Positions 26,103 through 36,326 of a stretch of 64,000 nt of DNA are shown here, in pieces. Source of the DNA: Lepisosteus oculatus. Taxonomy: Eukaryota > Chordata > Actinopteri > Semionotiformes > Lepisosteidae. The notes beneath the pieces were generated by a model that worked only from the letters and a program-made list of their open reading frames with translations, had not been told where the DNA came from and searched no databases. The stretch is taken from NCBI RefSeq assembly GCF_040954835.1, contig NC_090700.1, forward strand, positions 19,573,501-19,637,500, written 5' to 3'. Every line of letters begins with the position of its first letter. Position 1 is the first letter of the stretch. Position numbers and translations under genes: made by a program.

Positions 26103-26732
26103 ATTACCACTTATTTTATGAAAAAATAGAAGTCCCGTATAAAGTAAATTATATATGATTTATTACCATTTAATTATTTGTCAAAAGTGATTATATTAGT
26201 GGTCTTACCCTAATATACAGTAGCCTTAAGACTAATTTAACCATCAGAAAGCTCAACTTGCTTTCTTGCAACAGTTTTTGCCTGAATTTGATGAAAATTC
26301 ACATGAAAGACGAATACAAGTATATCTGGCAAAGTTAATGAATTGCACCAAACAATGAGACGTAAGTATTTCCTTCTTTATATGAACAAAGCAATGTTGA
26401 GGAAATAGCAGTCCCAGTGTTTACTGAGTTTTAAGTAAGCACTTTAGAAATGACCACAGTAAACTCATCTCATTCAAGTCAGTACACTTCACATTAACCC
26501 TCCTACTGTACTTCACCTTCCTCTTCTTATTATGTCTCAGGCTTAACGTCACAGTGATGGGCTTTGTGGTGAGTAAGGTCCCACTTTCAACTTCACAACA
26601 AGTAGGTACACGAGGGTTTTAAGGAGAATAGAGATCTTTTTAAGAAGACTTCAGTTCCTCGTTCTTGTCAGCTGTATTGAAAAGAAGAAGAGAGCTGCTC
26701 TTTGTCCCATTTTCAGCTCACACATATTCCTC

Positions 26733-27392
26733 CTACACTGCCGGCAGATCCTGCTGCAAAACAGCTGGTTGGTATGCAGTTAGTCTAGGGTTTGGTGGGT
26801 AAAAAGATCCTTGTGACGCTTTACTGTGGGGAATGTTACAACATACAAACATTATCCCGCTAGCAAACATGACACCCGAAGACACCCACCCTATGTACAG
26901 GGCTTCTCCCAGCTCTCGTCTCTGAGCATCCAGGAGCAGGGGATTGTAGAAGTCCCTGATGATCACGTGGGCGGTCCAGGACACTGGGATAAGGACACAA
27001 AGGCAGGCGACAATTAAAATGCAACCAGCAATGGCAAGGATGATCCCTTTTGTGTGGTCATTGTCCTGAATGCAGACAGTACATTGCATCCCCATGGTGG
27101 CTATCAGCAGGCCCAAGACCCCCAGAGCAATCGAGCAGCACATCAGTCCCCGGGCGGCCTGGAGGTCCGGAGGCAGGATCAGCAGGGAGTCGTAGACTTT
27201 GCACTGCATCCTGATGTTGGCCTGATGGAAGCAGTTCATCCACAGCCCTTCCCAGCGGGTCTCGAACACGATGATGTTCTCCCCGATAAAAGCTGTCACT
27301 CTCCACATCGGCATACCCGTGGCGGCAGAGGCTCCAAAAAGGCCGATGAGGCCCAGGCATAAGGCAACGATCTGCAACAGCCGCTGATCCAT
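26733..27392 (-). CDS. Claudin-8/17-type tight-junction protein, copy 1 (nearest grik1)
   Basis: 219-residue, intronless claudin: a four-pass membrane protein that polymerises into tight-junction strands and sets paracellular ion permeability in epithelia. The W30...GLW(49-51)...C54...C64 signature of the first extracellular loop, Lys65 and Arg81 are all present. The second loop carries DFYNP, and RRELGEALYIGW enters TM4. Transmembrane segments are at roughly 8-28, 82-102, 117-137 and 165-186. Position next to grik1 is that of human CLDN17, but the loop QANIRMQCKVYDSL is more CLDN8-like, so I leave the symbol open. Unusual points: His56 (FHQ) where the other copies have Arg, and the C-terminus LPAV instead of a YV PDZ ligand, because TAG (26735-26733) precedes an in-frame GAG GAA TAT GTG TGA. 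A minus-strand AATAAA lies at 26105-26100. Confidence 0.95.
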   Translation of the reverse strand: MDQRLLQIVALCLGLIGLFGASAATGMPMWRVTAFIGENIIVFETRWEGLWMNCFHQANIRMQCKVYDSLLILPPDLQAARGLMCCSIALGVLGLLIATMGMQCTVCIQDNDHTKGIILAIAGCILIVACLCVLIPVSWTAHVIIRDFYNPLLLDAQRRELGEALYIGWVSSGVMFASGIMFVCCNIPHSKASQGSFYPPNPRLTAYQPAVLQQDLPAV

Positions 27393-27557
27393 CTTTCACT
27401 CCTGGCCAAGGTGCTCTGACAGACCCTGACAGAAACACGCCGATAAAATCTTCTGTACTTGCCTGTGGGAAAACAAAATTGCCTGCACCTGACTGGCCAA
27501 GTGATGTGTGGGCATCATGGTCTGCTGCTCCCAAGTTTTCACATTCCCTGAAAGCTG

Positions 27558-27572
27558 AACTGGTCTGGCAGC
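27558..27572 (-). promoter_or_regulatory. Shared claudin upstream element, copy 1
   Basis: Minus strand GCCAGACCAGTTCAGC, with the Grainyhead-like half ACCAGTT, 166 bp from the ATG. The same relative place in copy 2 holds a perfect AACCGGTT, and GTGAAA follows downstream in both. Whether it is promoter or 5' UTR is not known. Confidence 0.4.
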
Positions 27573-27599
27573 TTTCACGGATCAAGGGTATGTGAAGGA

Positions 27600-30500
27600 T
27601 TTATGGAGTTATTGGAAAACAAGCAATTCCTTTATAGAAATTATTTTCCCATTGTAAACTGTCTGTATTTAATATGAATGGAATGTGTACCTTAATATGT
27701 AGAATGTAAAAAATAGATATACAGTATATATTATTAAACATATATACAATACTTATTAATGTATCATTTCAGTGTGTATACTTATCAATACAACCGAAAA
27801 ACAAGTTAAAGTCATTTTATATTTTCATATTAAATTTTGTATATCTCTTTCATTTTGGCTTCCAATTGAAAGTCTAATACAATCGTATAGGTGGTGTTGA
27901 AGTTAATGGATAAACAAAACTTAATTTATTTAAAGAATAATGTCCCTCATGATCTAATGACTCGTCAGGTTTTTGACAGTAATAAAACCTCACAGCATAT
28001 GTGTATCAAAAATTACAGCCCTCAGCAAGGTGGCTATTAACATGTTGTGATGTAATCTGCAGCATCATATGTGTAATATGAGTAGCAGACATCCAAAACA
28101 GTCATCTCCTACGTGGAAATGTAGTGGTAATAACAGTGAAAAATGTTCAGCACAACATCTGCCAGCACATCAATTCAGGCATGAAAAAATCAAACATTTG
28201 AAATTCCCAAAGCAGAACAGCCACATGACAAAATGAGAATTTATGGAAAGGAGACCAAATTTTCTGGAGTTTTGAAACAAGATTTTCTGTGGAGACTTTG
28301 TGGACCATGAGTGATACAAATTGCACAGCTTGGATGTTTTCCCAGTGGGGAATGTTTAATAAATCCTGGCTATTGACAAGGATGTGTGGAGTAAAAAGAA
28401 TTAGTTGATTTTCACAAGCTTTTTACATATCAAAGTAAAACACATTTTCCAGGTTTTTTGGAAGAGCCTGCAGTTTCGACTCAATAATTATTTAAATACT
28501 TGATTGAAAATGTATTATTTTTAATTTTCAAATCTTTTGATTTCTTGACAGAATTGTATTATTTCAATTATTTTTTTAGATTGAATTAGTTGAGTGTGCT
28601 TGCTCCTTTGAAGTGTCGAGGTTCAAGGACCACAGAAAATATTATTCCAAAACTCTTGTGTTTTAAGTTGAATCTGAAGCCTGATAGATGGAGGAGCTTA
28701 TCTGTTTAAAACAATATCTATAACTTTTTCCACTATTCTTTAATCCTAAAACAATGTAATCCTCCTGATTTGTTCTATTACCTTGACACAAAAGTAAATC
28801 TTACTGTCATTTTTTTTTTATTTGTAGAAGTCTTCCACTATCACAGAGGTGCTTTTGGCAGATAGAAAACAAATGAAAAAAAGTGTTCAGCAGCTGACAT
28901 GTTTAACCAAACTACGTTTTTCTTTGCACCATTATAGTAATTTCAGAAATATAACATCAAAGAGTGACTAGGCACCAGAAACTAATGTAAAAATCAAATT
29001 AGTCAGAATTATTTAAGAATTATTTTCAATGAATGCATTTTGCTGCCCAGTGGATCTCATGAACCCTTTCCCCAATAATATTGCAAATCCTTATTGTGTT
29101 GTTACCGCTTCGATTTTAATTCATTTCAAAAATATCTAATTAACTGCAGGCAAATTAAATGAGAAAAAGACATGTTTGTAAAGAGTATAAGAATCCTTTA
29201 TCATATAATGGGAGGGTCTTGTGTTGCCAAAACACTGAAGTTTTCTGAACAAACTAGTTGTCATGCAGTGTCTCATATCTACAAAGGCCAATTTAAAACA
29301 GACATCAGTTGAATCCAAAGCATTAATTTGCTGCTAGTGCAAGCTACCCCCAGGAGGAAATGATGATACCTTTCTCATTTGTTCCAATTATAGACACACT
29401 TGGAGAAAGGTTATTTTCAGAATTCTCTATTCAAAATTGCCTGGAATTAATTACTAGACTGCAGACATGCTAACAACATTATGCCAGCTTTATTAACAGC
29501 ATGCTTCTAATGTTTTGCATTGTCTCAGTAACAGCAGTAGCCTTACAGTATAGTGGTAGACACTCCTCTGGAAATTACAGTTCAATCTTAATCACTTTTC
29601 ATTGTTTGTGACATAGTTGTCCTCAGGAAAGAGAATCTTTAGCTCTTAAAATTACAACTGGACTTTGTTATTTGTAAAGAAATCGCTGATGAATTTACAA
29701 TGGAAATAAGAACAAGGTATAGAGATATAGTATATAGGTTTGTGTTCTTTAAAGAATAGCAACATATCATTTAGTGCTCAGTACTGTACCACAATCCAGA
29801 GTAGTAAATGGGTACAGAGTTACCAAAGGCTCAATATAGACCTGTTTTCCACACATCCAGTGTGGACTCCAGAAGCACTGAAAGGAACCGGGACTGAAAA
29901 GCAAAAGGTAGCTAAGATGAAGTAACTTTAACAACATTTATAGCAGCTCAAGTGACAGTAGCAGGCTGCTTTTCTCAGATACACATGCGCCACCATAATG
30001 TAGAAGTAATCAATTAATCAAAAATACTGCAGAGGCCTGAAATGTGATTACTTTATTGGTTTAATAAAACTGAAGACAGATTACAAAAAACAGCTTAAAA
30101 TGTTTAAGTTAAACATTAAATCATCTTGAACTTCATGTGCTACATAAAAAGAGCAAAACAGGAAGCATAAAATTATATTAGTATATTTTTAATTTCAATT
30201 TGAGTTAAACTGCTAAAGACACTACAAAGGATAAATAAAGGTAAAAAGAGATCAAGGTGTTTTTAATAAGTAATAAGTACAAAACAATAAGCATATAGGT
30301 GCAATGTTAAATTTACTTTTGCTCCATTTCTATAATTGAGTGAATTTCACAAAAATACAAAACTCAAAATTGGTATGAAAACACTATAAAAATTAAGAAG
30401 GGGTGGTAATGCATAGGTAACAGAGGGTAATCTAACCTGCAGAAATTATACATATGCTACAAATGTAAAGTTACTGTAGCTTAGATAAAACACTTTCACT

Positions 30501-30893
30501 TCAGTACTAATAACTGGTATTTCTGTAATATTAAGTGTTTTCTTTACTTATAATATCAGGTGTCTGATTGCACTCACATGTGATTTTAGCATTCAGTAAA
30601 CAGATGGTTGACAACACAAGAGGCTCATGTTCACATTCTTCCAGAGCTTGGCCGTTTACACCCGTTCATCAGGTGCTGACAGTAAACCCCATGATGTTGT
30701 CAGAAACAAAGGAAGCCTTATTGTTAGCAAGAACAAAGGTCTTTTACCATATTTCATCCGAAAATAAAATCCCATGCAGAGAGCATGTCCTGTTCTGTTT
30801 TAACCCTTTAAGACACATCAGCTGTGAACAAGCTCTGCACCCTTTCACTGATGTTGAGTTTTAGAACAGCCATGTTCATTTTCTTCTTGGTTT
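27600..30893. other. Intergenic region between claudin copies 1 and 2
   Basis: AT-rich, with no recognisable gene and remarkably few identifiable transposons. Its right end would hold the 3' UTR of copy 2; a minus-strand AATAAA (plus TTTATT) is at 30057-30052, about 840 bp past the stop. Open frames at 29136-29318 and 29740-29925 show no family features. Confidence 0.55.
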
Positions 30894-31574
30894 TCAAACA
30901 TAATCACTTCTGCTGCGCACACTTGAGGGGAGGCGCTGCAATACATGGGGCTGGTACCCTACATGCTGAGCATTTCTGGAATATAGTAACCTTTGTGAAT
31001 TTTTGTCTTCAGGTACACTGCGGCACGCAAAAATGCACCCACCAGCAAAGAGAAAAGCAGACGTCACCCACCCGATGTAGAGGGCTTCTCCCAGCTCTCG
31101 TCTCTGAGCGTCCAGAAGCAGGGGGTTGTAGAAATCCCTGATGATTACGTTGCCAGTCCAGGACACAGGGATAAGAACACAAATAGAGGCCATAATTATA
31201 AGACAGCCGCTTATAATGAGGATGATGCTTTTGGCACGGTCGTTATCCCGGATGCAGGATGTGCATTGCATCCCCATGGTGGCTATCATCAAGCCCAAGA
31301 AGGCCAGGGCAAGAGAACAGCACATCAGTCCCCGGGCGGCCTGGAGGTCCGGAGGCAGGATCAGCAGGGAGTCGTAGACTTTGCACTGCATCCTGATGTT
31401 GGCCTGTCGGAAGCAGTTCATCCACAGCCCTTCCCAAAGGGTCTCCATCACAATGATGTTCTCCCCGATGAAAGCCGTCACTCTCCACATCGGCATGCCC
31501 GTGGCGGCCGCAGCGCCTATCAGGCCGATGGTACTCAGAATCATGGCGACAATTTCCAGCACCGCTAGAGCCAT
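30894..31574 (-). CDS. cldn8: Claudin-8-like tight-junction protein, copy 2
   Basis: 226 residues from MALAVLEIVAM. An upstream in-frame ATG at 31586 would add only MHPE, and the later ATG aligns with the other copies. Claudin signature W30, GLW 49-51, C54, C64, Lys65, Arg81; second loop DFYNP; TM4 entry RRELGEALYIGW. The tail ends SRSDYV, a canonical claudin PDZ ligand for ZO-type scaffolds. Leu46 (TLWEGLW) replaces the Arg of the other copies, which removes a positive charge from loop 1. The TM2 region SLALAFLGLMIATMGMQCT shares IATMGMQC with copy 1 and SLALAF with copy 4. Single exon, like human CLDN8 and CLDN17. A candidate polyadenylation signal is about 840 bp downstream. Confidence 0.95.
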   Translation of the reverse strand: MALAVLEIVAMILSTIGLIGAAAATGMPMWRVTAFIGENIIVMETLWEGLWMNCFRQANIRMQCKVYDSLLILPPDLQAARGLMCCSLALAFLGLMIATMGMQCTSCIRDNDRAKSIILIISGCLIIMASICVLIPVSWTGNVIIRDFYNPLLLDAQRRELGEALYIGWVTSAFLFAGGCIFACRSVPEDKNSQRLLYSRNAQHVGYQPHVLQRLPSSVRSRSDYV

Positions 31575-31736
31575 CTCTGGATGCAAAGCACGGCCTGGTC
31601 CGTGTTAGAACAGGTTCTGCAGGTGCTTCAGACTTGAGAGAAGGAGACCGTTGTTCGCATTTAACAGGTGAGGTGATGTGTGGAACAGAAGCTCTGCTTC
31701 CTGAGAGCTTTCACAGTTCAGCTCTAACTGATTCAC

Positions 31737-31752
31737 CTGAACCGGTTTAGCA
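31737..31752 (-). promoter_or_regulatory. Grainyhead-type site upstream of claudin copy 2
   Basis: Minus strand GCTAAACCGGTTCAGG; AACCGGTT (31740-31747) is the palindromic consensus of Grainyhead-like factors, which are known activators of epithelial junction genes including claudins. It lies 166 bp from the start codon, the same distance as the related word in copy 1. Confidence 0.5.
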
Positions 31753-32119
31753 GCCTGAATTGAGCCTATAGTGGAAAGAGGAGGGATTTGTGGGGTGTGT
31801 TTTTGAATTAAATCCCCTGAGGACCTGTGTTTTTCCTTGTGCTGTATGCTACACAGTTTCAGTGATCCTTCTAGGTGTTTGTTTGCCATGATACCATTGC
31901 CGTGGTCATTTTTTTCTATTATCCTGGATAAAGAGTCATAAATCTCAAATAATAAAAATAATATTTTAAGTATAATTGTACATTTAGATTTAGTTTAGAT
32001 TTACAGAGATATTAGCATGCATTTTGTTCTTTTTTCAATGCATGCTTACAGTTAGAGGCTAAGTTGGATACATGAAAATAAAAGTTATATTTGCAGTTCA
32101 AGAAAAGAAGTGTTAGTCG

Positions 32120-32210
32120 TTATACTCTATATAACATTATTTTAATTATTATTACTCAGTTTTTGATTGAAATATTGAAGCACATCAAAGCCTTAGGACT
32201 GTAAGTAGGG
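32120..32210 (+). repeat. 91-bp inverted repeat, left arm
   Basis: The reverse complement of this segment matches 35195-35285 at 90 of 91 positions by hand alignment, with no gap. The inner end reads CTTAGGACTGTAAGTAGGG and the outer end starts TTATACTCTATATAAC. The enclosed DNA is about 3 kb and contains older SINE copies. Confidence 0.9.
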
Positions 32211-32569
32211 CTGTGTTATTTCTTGTAATTATCCAGCATTTTTATACATGACAAAAATGCATCTTAAAAATAACATATAATATTTGGTTTATACTGTAGT
32301 TGATGTATAAAGAGACCTTTTACGAAAAAATGAGATATGAAAAGCCAGGTTGCACAGAGTAATTTAAAGACCAGGGAAGTAGGCATGATGCTATTTATAG
32401 ATATGAAAATTAATTCCAAACACAAGGAAAGGTATTATACTGTAAATGTTGGCAGCAGATTCAGTGTTCCTGTGAGTGTAATAAATAAGTGTTTTTCCAG
32501 TCACAAAGTAGAAGCAGGACTGTGAGGACAACTTAAAGCGATTAAAAGATTCCAATGGGTCAATTATAG

Positions 32570-32725
32570 AATATAATAATAATAATTATTATTATAACTA
32601 CTTTCTGGACACTCCACTCAAAGCGCTTTACAGGTAATGGTGACTCCCCTCCACCACCACCAATGTGCAGCATCCACCTCACCACACATCAGAATATCAA
32701 CGCTCACCACACATCAGAATATCAA
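32570..32725 (-). mobile_element. 5S-SINE 3' fragment with internal duplication
   Basis: Contains TTTCTGGACACTCCACTCAA, AGCGCTTTACAGGTAATGG and CACCACCACCAATGTGCAGC. The word CTCACCACACATCAGAATAT is then duplicated in tandem with a 25-26 bp period at 32678-32725. The tail is an (AAT)n run at 32572-32595. Confidence 0.75.
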
Positions 32726-34761
32726 AGAGCTTAGGAAATTGAAGAGAATCAACAGCCTAATGCCCAGGGAAAACAGAAAATACAAGCCTCAGTTGATACA
32801 AGGCCCTTGAATTTTAAGAGCTCATTTGGAGATGTCTGAAGAGTGGTTAGTTACTGTGAAATGCTTGAAATAAAAGGCCTGATCATTGGACATGAAAGAA
32901 GAAAACCTGTTACTAGCAAGAGTTCCTTTCTGGGATGCCAGGATGATTTCCAGTCGAAATCCAAACAATGCACCTTGCTAACATATGGATATTGTCAAAC
33001 AGGCCATGTGTCTGAGCTGAATGGTGATCCTTAGCAGTTGAGGTATTCCTGTTCCTTTCTGATTACTTCAGAAATAAGTAGCGCTGGACTTCTACTCGTT
33101 TGTATTTGTTCCTGAAGATCCTTTGTTTTTGGATAGCTGCTGGCTTTCACCACAAAGCTGAAAGCATGCCTGCTCTGCTTGCTTCCATTAAATCTTCTCC
33201 TCTTGATCTTGTAATAGTACCAGTTACCTGCAGAAGCCTGTGGCTAAAATACCTCTTTCCCTTTATAATGCTGATCCCTGACTAGACCTAAAAGCCGTCT
33301 AGGCGTGGTTTGAGTGTGACTTTTGCAAACTAGCTGGAACTGGTGATCTCTTCTATACTCATGGGCAAAGCAACAAGTGCAAAACAAGTATCCTGTTTGG
33401 TTTTATAAGTTACGTTTCTCAAAGCTTAGGTGACAACAGTAACAAATATAATTCACGGGGTCAAATTCTGGTTCTGAGAGCCACTGTGTCTGCTTGTTTT
33501 CTATTAATTGTTTAAGTATTAACTGCCTGATTCCACTAATACAAGCTTATAAGAACTGCACCAGAAAAGCAGTTATTCTCTCCAGGATTAGTATAAGAGG
33601 TAAATACCTCTCCCCTAAATCGTATTTTCTCCAGCTTTGTTCCTCCCTGAGAGCTGTCCATGTCTGAAAATTGAAAACCACAACTACATCAGATTGTGCA
33701 GGTATTTTAAATTTTGAATCATCATCAAGATCCATTCCAAATCATCACTGACCAGTTTTGAAACAAAAAAATGTTGTTAAAGTTGAGGATAAACTTAGCC
33801 TTTTATAAAACTATTTTACTATTTCCTTTTGATCAGAAAGACAGTTTCATTAAATGAAAGCCCATTACAGTATCATTTCACATTTTGACACAAGTGTATT
33901 TTTATTAAATGAATGGTAAATTAAAACTGCAAATCACTTAGTCTTAAGCAAAAACAAATGGGCAAGGTAACTTAAGATATATTGAAGTAAATTTCCACCA
34001 CTTACTGTACAAAAAGAATGAAATTTAGCATTGAAAATGTTTGAAATGGAAATAACTTTGAAACAAAATACATTTAATATTTACTGTAATGTACTCCCAA
34101 TTGTGATTTTCTTACTCGTAGAGCAAAAATTCAGCCCCAGAACTGGATCTGTGTGCAGAAATTCAGAATTCAGATTACTTTTAATCATTCTGTTCCTTAA
34201 CAGAAAATGAAGTTGGACTACAACAAAAGAAAACTGGCCTGTTTTATATTATGAAAAATGAAGCAAAGAAATGACGCAGTCAAGTAACAAAGAACACATT
34301 CAGAATTCCCTCTGATGCCCACTGAACACGTAAGACCAGTTTCGAAAATTGTTGTCACAGAAAAGCAGGTGATCAACAACCAATGACGTTGTACAAGGTA
34401 CAAGGCCTGCTATTTATCACAAACAAACACAGAAACAATTTCTGTCTGCCTTCCCTTTCCACTCCCAAAGTGAAGCAGCTTGTTAAGTTCTCTGACAAGG
34501 AAGAAGGAACTGGCACATCATATCATAGAAGAATAAACAGCTGTCATACTGTAGTTTTACCAATTTTTAGGCTTGCTATTTTTTTAGCACATGTTGATTT
34601 TGATGCCTCTGTTCTGTAGTCATTCTCTCATTTGTTTGAAGCACAACAATGAACATTTTCTGTAACACAGCACTATGCGAAAGGTCATCACTTGGAATCT
34701 GAATAAATCAGTGGGCATCCTCACCTCTGTCAGTTTGCTACATGTTCTTCAGTGAGCACTT

Positions 34762-34888
34762 GTGTGGCATCCAGAGGAAACCCATGTGAACACAGGGAAA
34801 ACATACAAACTCCCGACAGATAGCACCCCAAGTCTGCAATTGAACCCAGGACCCCAGGCTGCAAGGCAGAAATGTTACCCATTAGAGC
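34762..34888 (-). mobile_element. tRNA-derived SINE, head portion
   Basis: The plus strand has GCATCCAGAGGAAACCCATG, CATACAAACTCCCGACAGAT, AGCACCCC and AATTGAACCCAGGACCCCAG, the reverse complement of the tRNA-like head and the following box. The 3' half is missing. Confidence 0.75.
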
Positions 34889-35194
34889 TTATTTCAAACA
34901 AAAAGAAATTTCTGGGGGGAATGAAAGAGAGTTTCAGTCTGGAAAGCTTTCACAGGCTCAGGGCAGATGCACAAATTCGGTACCGTGTCTCTGAAACTGC
35001 TACATTTCCAGTGTGCTATCTTTCTAATATGGGTCTGACCTCCAGCCTACCCCAGCTCCCCACCAAACCCTCTTTAGGAGTGGAACTAGCACACTCTGCT
35101 CTTCACTTCACATCCACTTGCTAACTAACTCACCCACACATGCACTGCAATTATGTTCCTCCAATACAACAATGAACACAATGCCTAATTATTA

Positions 35195-35285
35195 CCCTAC
35201 TTACAGTCCTAAGGCTTTGATGTGCTTCAATATTTAAATCAAAAACTGAGTAATAATAATTAAAATAATGTTATATAGAGTATAA
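35195..35285 (-). repeat. 91-bp inverted repeat, right arm
   Basis: Partner of 32120-32210 in inverted orientation. The single difference is at TATTTAAATC versus TATTTCAATC. No matching target-site duplication is seen outside the two arms. Confidence 0.9.
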
Positions 35286-35679
35286 AAAGTGGGGTGTTCC
35301 TCAAAGCTATCATGAAAGCTCTTTTGGATGCATTTTTGAAAATAATGTGAGCACAATCTGACAAATGTCATAGCACGCAGATGCAGATGCAGATTAATGG
35401 CACAGTGCCAGCTGAAACACTATTTTACTATTTTGAGGCTTTTTGCTCTCCTTTGAGATTGTTTGACAAGAACGTACTGGGTTTCCCAAAGGCTGACAGA
35501 AGATGGACTTCAGGTGAGCATCGGGGACAGTCTTGTAGACACGGAACAGAGCAGGAGTATCTTGAATATTAATAAATCAGTACATGGTAGTAGGTAGACC
35601 ATTTTCTGTAGTATTTTCCTAAAGTGTTGTGATGCATCAACAAATACAAAGCCTAGAAGAAGTCCTGCTAGTCACACTC

Positions 35680-36036
35680 TGTTGCGAGCCAGTTATTATG
35701 AACTCTGTGCAGCTCTCTAAGAGAGTCCAATGGCTTACGAGTCCAAGAAGGGTGAAGCAACAGAGGTGTCAGTTGTTCCAGGTGAGGTCGAATCTGGGTT
35801 GAGAGATCAGCGAGGCAAACAAATCCGAAAAAAGGAGGGAGACGAAAGGGTTGTCGAGAGGTCCAAGGCTAAATGGATCTTCGTCTCGGTGGTCAGAGGT
35901 AGAGGACGATGCAAGCTCAGGGGGTGGATAGATTCCTATTACCCAGCGAGGACTACAAGTGAACGGAAGGTTTAAATAGTGAAGGAAGAGGAGATTGGAT
36001 AATGAAGATGAATTGATGCCTGCTGTGCTCGTAACA
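35680..36036. mobile_element. Solo LTR, 357 bp, with 5-bp target duplication
   Basis: Fossil of an LTR retroelement. It begins TGTTGCGAG and ends CTCGTAACA (imperfect inverted ends, TG...CA) and is flanked on both sides by CACTC (35675-35679 and 36037-36041). No internal region is present, as expected after LTR-LTR recombination. Ty3/gypsy-type by end structure and length, which is inference. Orientation was not determined. The intact target duplication suggests moderate age. Confidence 0.8.
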
Positions 36037-36184
36037 CACTCAGAGAGGACAAAATGCGTTTCAGATTCCTGCTGTTTTTCTTCTTTCTCTTCCATTTTGC
36101 AGGCCTTATGAATTCCAATAAAATAAAATTTGTATTACTCCAAGCATCTAATTAAGGGGCTGTTAAGAGCACTATGACTGAGTC

Positions 36185-36326
36185 GCTGGGGGTGTCACAC
36201 TACACAACTGATAGTATCGTGTGTGTGCACTGCGACTCTCTACAACTCGCTATGATTTTCTTCCTATTATATAAATGAAGGCCACGACTAAAAATCCTAG
36301 GAAAAGTTGTGTAGTGTGAGACCAGC
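36185..36326. mobile_element. Small MITE with ~22-bp inverted ends
   Basis: The left end GCTGGGGGTGTCACACTACA, followed by CAACT, pairs with the right end, whose reverse complement reads GCTGGTCTCACACTACACAA followed by CTT. About 140 bp long, with no coding capacity. Confidence 0.6.

Larger units (their letters stand above)
12281..26717. other. Intergenic region between grik1 and the claudin array
   Basis: About 14 kb without a supportable gene. 13.05-17.8 kb is AT-rich and largely free of recognisable repeats; small open frames there show no family motifs. 17.9-24.6 kb is a dense repeat belt (SINEs, a MITE, a 45-bp tandem duplication, a GC-rich unclassified segment). 24.6-26.7 kb is AT-rich and would include the 3' UTR of claudin copy 1; a minus-strand AATAAA lies at 26105-26100. 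Confidence 0.6.

Noticed and set aside
35730-36095. Open frames of 81 and 108 codons on opposite strands
   Set aside because: They fall mostly inside the solo LTR at 35680-36036 and show no domain.
36185-36326. Inverted-repeat segment as a microRNA hairpin
   Set aside because: The arms are at the two ends of a 140-bp element with an unpaired middle, which fits a MITE better than a precursor hairpin.
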